Of a stretch of 64,000 nucleotides of DNA, positions 53,181-63,743 are shown piece after piece (position 1 is the first letter of the stretch; the number at the start of each line of letters is the position of its first letter). The notes under the pieces are model-generated. The model worked only from the letters and a program-made list of their open reading frames with translations. It had not been told where the DNA came from and made no database searches. This DNA comes from Closterium sp. NIES-65 (taxonomy: Eukaryota; Streptophyta; Zygnematophyceae; Desmidiales; Closteriaceae). The position numbers and the translations under genes are program-made. The DNA lies in NCBI GenBank assembly GCA_948144175.1, contig CANXME010001453.1, positions 3,720,001 to 3,784,000 on the forward strand. Direction: 5' to 3'.

Positions 53181-54238
53181 TCACGAAGCTCCTGGGAGGA
53201 CTGAGGGTGCTGCGCGCTCTGGCCAGTGCCAGAGCCTCCACGACCACCACCGCCGCCTCCACCACGACCACCACCGCCCCTGCCGCCGCCACGTCCACTG
53301 CCGCCACCACCACCGCCCCCACCGCGGCCACCGCCGCCGCCGCTGCCTCCACCACCCCCACCGCTGCCACTAGCCCCTCCAGCCCCGCCACCGCCCCCGC
53401 CGCTGCCACCACTCCCACCACCACCTCCCCCGCCGTCACCCCCACCGCCCTTGCCTCCCCTGCCCTTGCCGCTGCGGCGCCCGCTGGGAGCGGACGCAGA
53501 GCCGACCTGCTCAGCACCAAGAAGGTCGACAGCAGCAGCAGAGGCGACAGAGGGGAGGAGGGGGGAGGGGGAACACCCCTCGAAGAAAGGGGTGCGGGGG
53601 TCGCCACGAGAGGCACCTACAGCTACAATACTCTTCTCAGCTGCAAGTAGTTCCTTCTCTAGGGCGGCAATGGTGAGCTCAGTGGGACAGCGAGCTAGGA
53701 AGTGGTCCCTGACTGTACGCAGAGTGTCAGGGAGGCGGGTGACTAGGTGGTAGAGAGTGAGCCAGAGCGGGGGAGGGTTGGATGCAAGAAACTCAGCGGG
53801 CATGGCTGCACGGAAGCGGGCATCACTAGTACGGAGGTGAGTGATGAGGTCAGCGACTGTCTGGAAAGCGGACAGGTCGGGGAACAGGTAGGGAAGGGAG
53901 AGACGGCCTAGTGCAGCTGAGGCCGGGGAGGAGTAGCGCGCAACTACAGCAGTGTACAGGGCCTGCGCAGTCTGATGCTGGCCGAAGTGCTCACGCTCAT
54001 CGACTGGCAGGGAGTTGCGAATGGCAAAGCGGGCGTGGGCATCGCGAGTCTGCCACTGCGAGCGAGCAGTAGCGGTAGCAGTAGTAGCAGGAGCAGGGAC
54101 TGTGCCTAGTGCGTGATCGTACAGCGAGATATCCTCTCTAGCAGTGAGCTGGAGGAACAGGTGCGGATCAACAAGCCAGGTATCAAACTTAATCGGGCGG
54201 CCCTCAGAATCGAACGAGAGAACTGTAGGGCTAGCCAT
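53057..54238 (-). CDS. Copia-F gag region
   Basis: Starts at MASPTVLSFDSEGRPIKF (ATG at 54238). A capsid-like helical region follows (FLQLTAREDISLYDHAL, YSSPASAALGRLSLPYLFPDLS), then a glycine-rich domain (53220-53470) with some Arg (GRGGGGGGGGSGRGG), and SQELREWY (53173-53194). It overlaps the pol frame; kin express both as one polyprotein. Confidence 0.88.
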   Translation of the reverse strand: MASPTVLSFDSEGRPIKFDTWLVDPHLFLQLTAREDISLYDHALGTVPAPATTATATARSQWQTRDAHARFAIRNSLPVDEREHFGQHQTAQALYTAVVARYSSPASAALGRLSLPYLFPDLSAFQTVADLITHLRTSDARFRAAMPAEFLASNPPPLWLTLYHLVTRLPDTLRTVRDHFLARCPTELTIAALEKELLAAEKSIVAVGASRGDPRTPFFEGCSPSPLLPSVASAAAVDLLGAEQVGSASAPSGRRSGKGRGGKGGGGDGGGGGGGSGGSGGGGGGAGGASGSGGGGGGSGGGGGRGGGGGGGGSGRGGGRGGGGRGGGGGGGRGGSGTGQSAQHPQSSQELREWYLQHGGGGVALAARTSSALVAARDRRAGGRTLRSAASLA

Positions 54239-54319
54239 AGCTGAAGTAGCAGTAGCAGCAGTGGTGGTAGTAGCAGTAGCAGTAGCAGTAGTAGTAGCAG
54301 TGCTGTGCACAGGTAAGTA

Positions 54320-54890
54320 GGGCGCGGCTCGGCTAGGGCGGCGCGGCTCGGCCAGGGCGGCGCGACTCGGCTAGGGCGGCGCGACTCGGCTAGGGCGGCG
54401 CGGCTCGGCTGGGGCGGCGCGGCTCGGCTGGGTCGCGCGGTTCGGTTCGGGTCGCGCCGTGCGGCTCGGTCGTAGAGGGGCGAGCGCGGGAGGGCCGGTC
54501 GGGGCTAGCGCGGGAGGGCCGTGAGAGGCTAGCGCGGGGCCTGCAGGGGCCGTGGGAGGCTAGCGCGGGGCCGACGGGGGCCTTAGGAGGCTAGCGCGGG
54601 GCCGATCGGGGGCCTTAGGAGGCTAGCGCGGGGCTAGCGTGGGGCCGACGGGGGCTTAGGAGGCTAGCGCGGGGCCGATCGGGGGCCTTAGGAGGCTAGC
54701 GCGGGGCTAGCGTGGGGCCGACGGGGGCCTTAGGAGGTTAGCGCGGGGCTGATCGGGGGCCGTGAGAGGCTAGCGCGGGGCCATACGGGGCCTTGAGAAG
54801 GAGGCGCTCGAGGCGCAGGAAAAGAACGGCGGCGCACGAGGGCGCGGCTAGCGGAAACGGTGGGCCCTATCGTTTCGGTCCTAGGTGGAA
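54320..54890 (-). repeat. Copia-F leader tandem array
   Basis: The array is different in sequence from the other copia leaders: GGCTAGCGCGGGGCCGA-type units (about 54490-54790) and GGGCGGCGCGGCTCGGCT-type units (54325-54430). The PBS side (54896-54908) reads TGGTATTACGAGC on the minus strand. Confidence 0.85.
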
Positions 54891-54908
54891 CCTAGGCTCG
54901 TAATACCA

Positions 54909-55043
54909 TGTCAGAATGAGAAACGAGAATGAGGAGTGACTAGCAGGAACAACAGTACAAATATGTCAAACCCTAATCTGGTGTACCCCTTATGGTGTAA
55001 CCCACTACAGCCTAGAACCACACAAACATATAAATGTTTGACA
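54909..55043 (-). repeat. Copia-F 5' LTR
   Basis: 135 bp, the partner of 47832-47966, bounded by TGTCA. Confidence 0.94.
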
Positions 55044-55048
55044 TGTCA

Positions 55049-56370
55049 GTAGCGGGCTGGTCTGGGCGAGTAGTATCGCGTGGATCTGGGCAGTGGGGCG
55101 GGTCAGTGCGTCGGCGATATTCGAGGCTCCTTTTTTGTATGTGACCGTATAGTGAAAATTCGACTCGAGGAAATCGAGCCATCGAATCTGTCGTGGGTTG
55201 AGGTGGGGCTGTGCACGGAGGTACTGTAGAGATCGATGGTCTGTCCGTACTGTCACGTCTGCGCCGGTCAAGTAGCAGCGCCACACTTTGAATGCGTGCA
55301 CGATCGCGAGCATTTCGCGGTCGTGTATTGGGTAATTTCGCTCAGGCGGATGTAGTTTGCGTGATTCGTAGGCGATGGGTTAAAGGCCGTCGCCGAAGTC
55401 CTGTAACAGTACAGCTCCGATGGCGATGTCACTTGTGTCGGTAACCACTTCGAAAGGGCGGTGGGGATCAGCGATGCGTAGAACGGGTGGTGAACAGAGA
55501 ACGTTTTTCAGGGCAGAGAAGGCAGCATGCTCTTTCTCTCCCCACGTAAAAGCGACCCCCTTACGTAGTAAATCAGTGAGTGGGGCTGTTAAACGTGCCA
55601 TGTCGGGCACGAACCGTCGAACGTAATTAACAAAACCTAAAAAACTCTGCAGTTCCGTGATGTTCGTCGGGGGGCGCCACGCTTTTACCGTAACCAACTT
55701 CTTTGGGTCAATCTCAACCCCAGCCTCCGAAATGACGTGACCCAAAAACTCTAGTCTGTCCCGAAAAAACTCGCACTTGGAGCCCTTGGTGAGTAGCCGA
55801 TGTTCCTCCAAAACCTTAAAAACTGCTTCAAGATCCACTAAGTGCTGCTGCTTATCCCGGGTGTAAACTAGAATATCGTCCAGGTAAACTATCACGCATT
55901 TATCTAAAAGTGGTCTAAACGCCTCGTTCATGGTCATCTGAAATGTCGCAGGCGCGTTCGTCAGCCCGAATGGCATTACTGTATACTCGAATGACCCGTA
56001 CCTAGTCCTAAATGCTGCTTTGGCGCAGTCCGATGGTTCGACCCGAATCTGATGGTAACCTCCCCGTAAGTCTATTTTCGAAAAGACTCGTGCTGTTCGC
56101 AGTTGATCGATCAGTTCGTCGGCGCGGGGGATGGGGTATCGCGATTTGACTGTTACCCTGTTAAGCGCTCGGTAGTCGATGCACATGCGGAACCCTCCGT
56201 CTTTTTTCGGTGTGAACAGTATCGGTGCGGCGAACGGTGACGAGCTCGGTCGGATAAACTGCTTCTCTAACAGGTAATCTAACTGCTTCCTTAACTCGTC
56301 GAGCTCGGGCTGTGTCAGTCGAAATTGCCGCTGTACAGTTGGCTGTGCCCCCGGTTCTAACTTGATATTA
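55049..56370 (-). pseudogene. Gypsy RT and RNase H region
   Basis: RT motifs: MCIDYRALNRVTVKSRYPIPR, FSKIDLRGGYHQIR, MPFGLTNAPATFQ, VIVYLDDILVYT, LEFLGHVIS. RNase H motifs: FEVVTDTSDIAIGAVL, VRTDHRSLQYL, KKGASNIADALTR. The relation to Ty3/gypsy is unmistakable. Cut by Copia-F on one side and Copia-G on the other. Fossil. Confidence 0.93.
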
Positions 56371-56375
56371 TGGTC

Positions 56376-56506
56376 TGTGAAACTATGAGCAGAGGAATGA
56401 GTTGACTAAGTCAGAGTTGGGTACAAATACAACCCTAGCAAACTGTACCCCATATGTGCTACCCCACTATAGCCTACAAACATGCATCAGCTATAATAAT
56501 CTGACA
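56376..56506 (-). repeat. Copia-G 3' LTR
   Basis: 131 bp, identical by eye to 61040-61170. Confidence 0.93.
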
Positions 56507-56710
56507 CACCCCCATAGGCAAAGTGGGGGAGAACAAGGGGTCACAAGACCAGTCAAGCAAAGCAAAACAAGCTCAGGGTGGATCACAAAGTCACCACACA
56601 GTCCGAGCACAAGAGCAAGGCCAGAGGCCAGTTCACATGCAGGAGTAAAGACATATATATAAAACTAGACAAGCAAGAGCAGGTATATATATGTCAAAGT
56701 ACAAGTAAAG

Positions 56711-59700
56711 TCAAGAAGAGAGCAAGTGAGGCAAGACAGGTACAAGACCCAGCTGGGTACAAAAGCGCTGATGGTCGCAAGGCGCAAGTGCCTTGGTGAA
56801 CACATCAGCAGTGTTGGCCTCAGAGGCCACGTAAGCAAGTCGCAACTGACCACGCTGCTGCAGCTCACGAGCAAGGAAGTAGCGGAGAGCAATGTGCTTC
56901 GTTCTGTGCTCCAAGCGCTGCTCTCGACACAAGGCCAACATGGCCTTGTTGTCTACGTACAGCACTGGAGGAGAACGAGGCAGCTCTCCAAGGTCAGTCA
57001 GCAGGTAGGTGAGCCAGCGAAGCTCCTGTGCAGCCATGGCCCCGGCGTAGATCTCAGCCTCACAACTGGAGCCGAGAACCGAAGACGAGCGAGTAGACCG
57101 CCACGAGACAGAGCCGGAACCAAGGCTGAAGGTGTAACCCTGTGACGACCGCTGCGTAGCCTGGTCGTCAGCCCAAGAAGCGTCTGCGTGCCCAGTAAGG
57201 ACCACTGGACTCCGCCCTCCAAGCACTAGCCCCATGCCCGACGTACTGCACAGGTAGCGCAATACCCTCTTCGCTGCAGCCATGTGCTCTGGTCGGTGTC
57301 TCCCAGGAGCAACATAGCGTGCAAGGATGCTCAGAGGGTATGCAAGGTCAGGTCGAGTGCAGGTCATCAGGTACATGAGGCAGCCAACAAGCTCTGCATA
57401 CGGACCACTCGACTCTACGGACTCATCCGAAGGCAGAGCTGAGAGTGAGTGGCGAGTAGGCAGAGGAGTGGCCTGAGGCGAGGAGTACGTGAAGCCGAAG
57501 CGCTGAAGGACCTGCTGCACCATGTGTGACTGAGTCAGGGTAATGGTGCGGCGTGCTCTGTCCCGAGTGATCTGCAAGCCAAGGTAGCTGCGCAGTTCAC
57601 CCAGGTCTGTGCACGTGTGTCTCTTCAGCAGCTCGGACTTCACGTAGGCGAGTCCAGCAGTGTCCGCTGTGGCAAAGACCAAGTCGTCGACGTACACGAG
57701 GATGTAGAACGGCGGCAGGGAAGTGTCGGTGCGAAGAAACAGCGACGGGTCAGCAGTAGAAGGAGCAAACCCAAGAGCCGCAAGCGTAGTCCTCAGTGTG
57801 TCGTGCCACTCACGCGGTGCCTGGCGGAGACCGTAGACTGGCCGTCGGAGGCTCCACTGGGTACCAGGAGGGAAAGTCCCAGTGAAGCCAGGCGGACGGC
57901 GCAGCCAGATCTCCTCGTGCAGGCTACCCTGCAGGAACGCAGTGCTGAAGTCGAGAGAGTGAAGCTCGTAGTCGCGCTGAGCGGCAATGTGCAGCAGCAC
58001 CCGAAGAGTGGTCATCTTCGGGGTGGGAGAGAAGGTCTGAAAGTAGTCAACTCCCTGCCGCTGACTGAAGCCACGAGCCACGTAACGCGCCTTGAAGACA
58101 GGCGGCGAGCCCGGCGGCCGCTTCACCCTGAAGATCCACATGCCACTGACGATGTTCGCCCCAGGAGGGGGAACCGCGTCAACGTAGGTGCCTGTGGACT
58201 TCCAGGAAGCCATCTCTGCATCCATAGCTGCCTGCCACTGAGAGGAGTAGGGACCCTCTACGGCCTCCGCGTAAGAACGCGGAGTCGGGATGTCTAGTGC
58301 ATCCGGGTCTCCCTCAGGGGCTAGCAGTACAGACGCGAGACGAGGTGAAGCAGCGGCTAGACACTGGAACTCCTCCTGCCTGTCCTCTAGGACGTCCGTG
58401 CCAAGGGCACACTCACCCCCGACGGACGGAGGACAGGCGGACTCAGACTCAGCGACAAGACGAGCAGCGTAGTCTAGACGACAGCGCGCAGCAAAGTCGA
58501 CAAGCTCAGTGACAAGGGCAGACGCAGCAGACGACTCGAAGGAAGGGTCAGTGACAGCAGTAGCAAGGAGACGCGTGACAGTAGGACTGGCAGCACGAAG
58601 AGAGTCCGACTCCGGGTCGGCAAGAGCAGGAAGAGAGGAAGCAGGAGGAGAAGGCAAAGGGGCACGCAGAGGAGCAGTGGACGGACGCAGTGACATCCGG
58701 TGCGTGCCAGGGACAGGAGGAGGACGCTGACGCGACCCGCGACCACTAGCGCGCTCAGTACGAACAGGCGACGCAGGACGAGACGCAGGCTCACGACGCT
58801 CAGTAAGACCTCCAGTCGGACCAGCGTAGGGAGAAGGAGCAGGCAAAGGGGAGGCAGGCTGTAGCTGTGGCTGTGACCGGACAGGCTGCGGACCCTCTAA
58901 GGAAGGAGGAGGAGGTGTAAGACCAAGAACCTGCTGCAGGAGCGGAACGAAGTACGGTCGGGGCCGCGCGGCGACGCCAGAAACAGCAGGAACAGCACCA
59001 GCACCCCCGGCAGGAGCACCCACTCCAGCAGCACCTCCAGCAGAACCACCAGAAGCTCCAGAACCTCCAGCAGCAGCACCAGGAGCACCGTCAGTCGGAC
59101 CACCAACCGCAGGCTCAGCGCCAACGTCCTCAGCAGGACCAGCTCCAGGAGAACACTCAGACCCAGCAGCTCCAGCACCCACAGGACGAGCACCGCCAGG
59201 TCGCGTGGCAGCAGCGCCCTCCGCAGCCGAAGAACCACCAGCACCAGCGGCACGCCTCCAGCGCCGGGCAAACCACTCACGCAGCTCTAGTGGAGAGAGC
59301 GGCTCCCGGTGAGACGAAGCACCCCCAGGCACAGCACCTCCAGGCTCGGCACCTCCCGGCTCAGCACCCCCAGGCTCAGTACCTCCAGACACAGCACCCC
59401 CAGGCACAGTACCCCCAGGCTCAGCACCCCCAGGCTCAGCACCCCCAGACTCCGCACCCCCAGGCTCAGCACCCCTAGACTCCGCACCCCCAGGCTCAGC
59501 TCCCGCAGCAGCACCGGAGTCACCAGGGACCTCGACAGGCTCGACCGCGTCTACCTGAGACACACCTGAAGGGGCAGGACCCTGAGGGGGGAGGGGGACT
59601 ACTGGGGGGGGACCTGGTACCAAGAAGAGGGGGGGTGGGGGGAGGGACGGAGTGCGGTAGGGGAAGAGGCGGTAGTAGGGTACCGACTCGTCGAACGTGA

Positions 59701-60375
59701 CGTCCTGGGAGGACAGAACACGTCGAGAGGTGGGGTGGTAAAACTGCCACCCAGGGGCGTCGGGGGGGAACCCGAGGAAGACGCAGGGAGAAGCACGAGG
59801 GGACAGCTTGTCCGCAGACAGGTCGCGAACAAACGCCCGAGATCCCCAGACCCGGAACGCCGACGCATCGCCAACCTCCCCGTCCACAACAGAGCTGGGG
59901 AGGTCTCCGGTCGAGAGACCCTGGGGTGGAGGTTGATCTGGTGCGCAGCGTACCTGACCGCAAACGGCCACAGAAAATGGGGAGCAGCCGCATGCATCAT
60001 GGACGTACGAGCGACGTCCATGACCATGCCAATGCGGCGCTCAGCGATCCCATTCTGCTGTGGTGAGTCCGGAAGCGTGAAGGTCTGACGGATGCCTCGC
60101 ACACGACAGTAGGTACTCAGGAGGGCCGAGGAGAACTCTCCGCCTCTGTCCGAGTGCAGACGCAAGACAGGGAAGTCAGAGCCAAAGCTTCTCCGAAGCT
60201 GAAGACGAGCTGCGCGGATCCAGTCGATCAACACCTGAGTGACCTCACCCTTGCTGCGCAAGGGGAAGACTGTGGTGTAACGCGAGTAGTCGTCAACCAC
60301 TAGCAGGAAGTAGCGCTCCTGACCCTGTCCACGGACGCGGGCTGGGCCCCACACGTCCATGTGAAGCGTCTGCAA
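56711..60375 (-). pseudogene. Copia-G pol region (integrase to RNase H)
   Basis: Begins in integrase (MDVWGPARV, LLVVDDYSRY, LHSDRGGEF, NGIAERR), then a spacer with EPGGA repeats and LREWF (59270-59290), RT (KARYVARGFSQRQG, LVYVDDLVFAT) and RNase H (GHADASWADD, SSCEAEIYA). Closest in sequence to Copia-C and Copia-D. Fossil, few breaks. Confidence 0.9.
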
Positions 60376-60394
60376 CGGGGCCTCTGTCGGAGGA

Positions 60395-60955
60395 AACTGG
60401 GCGGGGCCGGGACAAGGCCGGCGGAAGGGCCGGCGGAAGGGCCGGCGGTAGGGCCAGGTAGGAGCCGGCGGCGGGCCGAGTAGGAGGCCGGCGACGGGCC
60501 GAGTAGGAGGCCGGCGGCAGGGCCGTGTAGGAGGCCGGCGGCAGGGCCGTGTAGGAGGCCGGCGGCGGGCCGAGTAGGAGGCCGGCGGTGGGCCGAGTAG
60601 GAGGCCGGCGACGGGCCGAGTAGGAGGCCGGCGGCAGGGCCGTGTAGGAGGCCGGCGGCGGGCCGAGTAGGGGGCCGGCGGCGGGCCGAGTAGGAGCCGG
60701 GGCCGGGCCGTGTAGGAGGCCGGCGGCGGGCCGTGTAGGAGGCCGGCGGCGGAGCCGAGTAGGAGCCGGCGGCGGGGCCGTGTAGGAGCCGGCGGCGGGC
60801 CGAGTAGGAGGCCGGCGGCGGGCCGTGTAGGAGGCCGGTGGCGGGCCGAGTAGGAGGCCTGCGGCGGGCCGTGTAGGGGGCCGGCGGCGGGGCCGAGAAG
60901 GAGGCCGGCGCGGGGCCGCGTAAGGGGAGAGGGCGACCCGAAGGGTCGCTAAAAC
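60395..60955 (-). repeat. Copia-G leader array and hairpin pair
   Basis: Tandem units of about 20 bp, GGCCGGCGGCGGGCCGAGTA with variants, occur about 25 times. Hairpin GCGACCC-GAA-GGGTCGC lies at 60933-60949, and just outside the range, at 60963-60982, GCGCGCC...GGCGCGC. The PBS (minus strand TGGTATAGAGC) is at 61029-61039. Confidence 0.88.
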
Positions 60956-61039
60956 AAAAAGGGCGCGCCTCGGGGGGCGCGCTTCGGTGGGCCCAAAAAA
61001 AAAAAAAATTCGGTCCTGGAGGGACCTAGCTCTATACCA

Positions 61040-61170
61040 TGTGAAACTATGAGCAGAGGAATGAGTTGACTAAGTCAGAGTTGGGTACAAATACAACCCT
61101 AGCAAACTGTACCCCATATGTGCTACCCCACTATAGCCTACAAACATGCATCAGCTATAATAATCTGACA
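61040..61170 (-). repeat. Copia-G 5' LTR
   Basis: 131 bp, bounded by TGGTC. On the element strand it begins TGTCAGATTATTATAGC, like Copia-B. Confidence 0.93.
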
Positions 61171-61175
61171 TGGTC

Positions 61176-61742
61176 GTGCGCCCGCTGAGGTGGCAATCCC
61201 TGTGGTAAATCATCCGGAAATATCCCCGGGAACTGTTTCAGTAGTGCCTGTAGTTCGGTCGGTACAGTTGCCAGTAGTTTCTCCAAATCACTCGGCTGCT
61301 CATCTTTTTCTACGAGTGCGATATCCACTGCGTACACGTCAGCTCCAGCAGCGACATCCCGTTTCATCGTGATGGCGTTGACCTGGACCGTCGAAGATTT
61401 GGGTGGCTGCCAGCGAGGTAGAACGACCCAGTTACCACTACTTCGCACTGTGCAGCTCCCCGTCGTCCAGTCGATCCGTGGGTTGTACCGTCGCAGCCAA
61501 TCACGTCCTAATAAAATGTCGTGCCCATCCAGTGTCGTCGCGAGCATTTCCTGTGTAAACCCGAAGTTCCCCCCGCAGCGGACTTTTACGCGCTCCACCT
61601 TTTCCCGTATGGCCAGGGGCGTGCCGTCGACTAAGCGTGCATCTATCTCAGGTAAACATCGGTTAAGCGTTAACTGTAATTTTCGTGCGGTTGCAGTATT
61701 AACTAAGCTGTGGCTTGCTCCTCCGTCAATGAAGATCTTCGC
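61176..61742 (-). pseudogene. Gypsy protease region
   Basis: An aspartic-protease-like region: IFIDGGASHSLVNTATA at the active site, then VKVRCGG...LLGRDWLRRYNPRIDW. The active-site triplet reads DGG rather than the usual DSG/DTG. It lies between the solo LTR and Copia-G. Fossil. Confidence 0.82.
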
Positions 61743-61747
61743 TACTG

Positions 61748-61884
61748 TGTCAGAATATTATCTTATTGTTCTAGCCTGTAGTGGGGTGCTCTATAGCGAG
61801 TACAACCCTTCTAGGGTTTGCTATTTGTATCCTCATTCTTGCTAGTTCAATCCTCTTTCCTCTTTCTTTCTTCAAACTTTGTCA
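61748..61884 (+). repeat. Probable solo LTR of the copia group
   Basis: The sequence TGTCAGAATATTATC...CCTGTAGTGGGG...CTTCTAGGGTTTGC...TTTGTCA (137 bp) has the group's LTR core but no partner. Flanks TACTG (61743-61747) and TGCTG (61885-61889) could be a target duplication with one change. A solo LTR forms by recombination between two LTRs. Confidence 0.7.
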
Positions 61885-61889
61885 TGCTG

Positions 61890-63224
61890 CTCCCTGTATT
61901 TTCCCGTAGATCAGTACCGGGCAATCCGTCGCTGTACCCTCCTTATTCATCCGAGTCCGATCGATGGCGTGAATCGGTACTGTGACTCGGTGAGGGTCGG
62001 TGTGGTTGGGCGAGCAGGCAGTCTCGTCAGTAGTTGGCCCAACTTCTACTGACTGCTGGCGTTTCCCTGCCTCCGAGACTCCTTCCCCTGCTCTGCTCCT
62101 CGACGCCTCAGCTCCTCTGGACATTCGCTCTTGCGATGGCCCGGCCGGTTGCAAGCAAAGCAGCGCCCTCTAAACGGCGCGGCAGCTGCATTCGCTGCGA
62201 CGGCATGTACAGTGGCGTGCTCGGTCGGTCCCCGAGGACGATGTCCGTAATAGGACCCCGGTCTCGGTCGGCGTAGGATATCGATTTTCTCGGCGAGCGC
62301 GAGGATCTCGTTGAAATTCGAGAGCCCGCGTAGCATTATCTCGTGCGAGATGTCCGGCTTCAGCCCTCCGACGTAACGGTCCACCCGCTCCGCCTCGTGC
62401 ATGTAGCCGACCTGTTCGCAAAGTGCGAGAAACCCGCTGGTGTAGTCTTGAACTGACCCGAGCTGGCGCCAAGTGCGCAGTTTCTGACGCGCCGAAATCG
62501 AGGCCACGATCGGCTCAAAGCGCGCCCGAAGCCCTGCGCACCACGCATCCCACGTGCTGTATTGGGCGGTTTCGCAGAACGAACTCCAGGTAACAGCTGG
62601 ACCCGAGGGCCCTTCCTCGTGCGACGGTGGCTCGTAGGCGCGCGGCGACGTCACAATGACTCGCCACCAGTCCATGGCGGGGCCCCTGAGTAGTGAAACC
62701 GCATACCGGATCTTGGCGGCGTCCGACTCGACGTAGTTGGCGTCGAAAAACACATTCATCGTGAAGACCCACGATTGAACTGTCGGGCCGCCGCGTTGGC
62801 TTGGGTCGAAGCAGGGCGGGCGTTGCGGCTTGAGTGGCATTGGGGCCATCATGGCGTTCTCGCCACTTGTCGCCGCAAACTCCACGTGCCGACGGGCTTC
62901 TCGGGGCTCCCGTGGGCTTAATGCGCTCCTGTTCCCTCCCATGCCGGGCATCGGTTGGGCTGCGCCGTCACTGGCTGCGCCTGAGCGCTGTCCCGTGCTG
63001 TTGTGTTGCGTTGGTGTGCCGGATGAGATGACGATGGGCTCCTCCGAATGTGCAGATGCATTGGTTGGTGCGTGTGATGTCGTCGGTACGTTCACCGTTG
63101 ACTGTTGACGGGCGGAGTCACGTTCCGCCGTGAGAGTCGCGATTTCGAGCGCCGAATCCTCCAATTGACGCACGAGACGATCGAGTTGCTCCTGCGTCAA
63201 CGTGGCGAGATTGAAATCGGCCAT
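61890..63224 (-). pseudogene. Gypsy gag region
   Basis: Starts MADFNLATLTQEQLDRLVRQ (ATG at 63224). It includes a retrotransposon-gag domain (FFDANYVESDAAKIRYAVSL, LRGPAMDWWR, WDAWCAGLRARFEP, YTSGFLALCEQVGYM) and a standard zinc knuckle CFACNRPGHRKSEC. The open frame runs nearly unbroken. Its PBS (TGGTATTCAGAGCC, minus strand) is at 63391-63404. Confidence 0.9.
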
Positions 63225-63406
63225 GGCGGGGGTGTCGAGCAAGCTCAGCGAGAGCCTCGGTCGTGGCAGTGCGTGCTTTCGAGAGAGCACTACGAGCGGC
63301 GGTGCTGTGTCGCTGAGAGACGTCTACCCCCCCCAAAAAATTGAGATAGTGGGAAGCGAAGGTGTGGATGCGGTCCGAGATGAGATCGTAGGCTCTGAAT
63401 ACCAAG

Positions 63407-63738
63407 TGTTACGAGTGCAATTGAGTGAACGAACGAGAATTGCACTATCGAAGCAAGAATACAAATGAGCGAAGGCATGAGCGAACATTATATAGCGAAA
63501 CTACAGTGGTAACGGTAATGGTCGCGCGACGAGCCTGGGACTGAGGTTGGGAAAATGTCGAAGCGTAGGTCCGGAGCGCGGGTTACCAGCCGAGCCGTGA
63601 GGTCGGGATGCGATGTGCGAAAAGGGCGGGATGATGAATGAAGCGATGGTCGCGAGTGGTAACGGTGCTGACTGAGGTGCTACAGTGATGTACGCGTTGA
63701 GCAGGGACGCGAAGTAAGGAAAAGGGAATTTCCTTACA
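63407..63738 (-). repeat. Gypsy 5' LTR
   Basis: 332 bp, the partner of 38787-39118, followed by GTTCT. Confidence 0.95.
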
Positions 63739-63743
63739 GTTCT

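Larger units (their letters stand above)
47832..55043 (-). mobile_element. Copia-F: Ty1/copia element, looks whole
   Basis: Target duplication TGTCA lies at 47827-47831 and 55044-55048. The two 135-bp LTRs are identical by eye, so this is one of the youngest insertions. Very long open frames cover gag and pol, with at most about one break; I treat it as apparently whole. It lies between RNase H and integrase of the gypsy element, in the same orientation. Its proteins are clearly diverged from Copia-B/D/E (Gag starts MASPTVLSFDSEGR), so it is a sister family. Confidence 0.94.
56376..61170 (-). mobile_element. Copia-G: short Ty1/copia derivative without gag or protease
   Basis: Target duplication TGGTC lies at 56371-56375 and 61171-61175. 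The 131-bp LTRs are identical by eye. On the minus strand it holds LTR, PBS, leader array, integrase, spacer, RT and RNase H; gag, knuckle and protease are not present. At 4.8 kb it is about two thirds of the length of its kin. It must rely on proteins from relatives, yet it looks young. Other breaks are few. Confidence 0.93.
38787..63738 (-). mobile_element. Ty3/gypsy chromovirus fossil with three nested copia elements
   Basis: The 332-bp LTRs (TGTTACGAG...TTCCTTACA) differ at about four sites, and GTTCT lies at 38782-38786 and 63739-63743. On the minus strand the order is gag with zinc knuckle, protease, RT, RNase H, integrase, chromodomain: the gypsy order. Its own sequence is about 5.7 kb. 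Copia-E, Copia-F, Copia-G and a solo LTR are inserted in its coding region; a few other breaks are present. It is older than those insertions by position. Confidence 0.95.

Noticed and set aside
60395-60955. CRISPR-like regular repeats
   Set aside because: Units are directly adjacent with no unique spacers and lie in a retrotransposon leader.
61748-61884. Alternative reading as part of the chromovirus itself
   Set aside because: It carries the copia-group LTR core (CTGTAGTGGGG, TCTAGGGTTTG) and interrupts the gag-protease region, so an inserted solo LTR fits better, although its duplication is imperfect.
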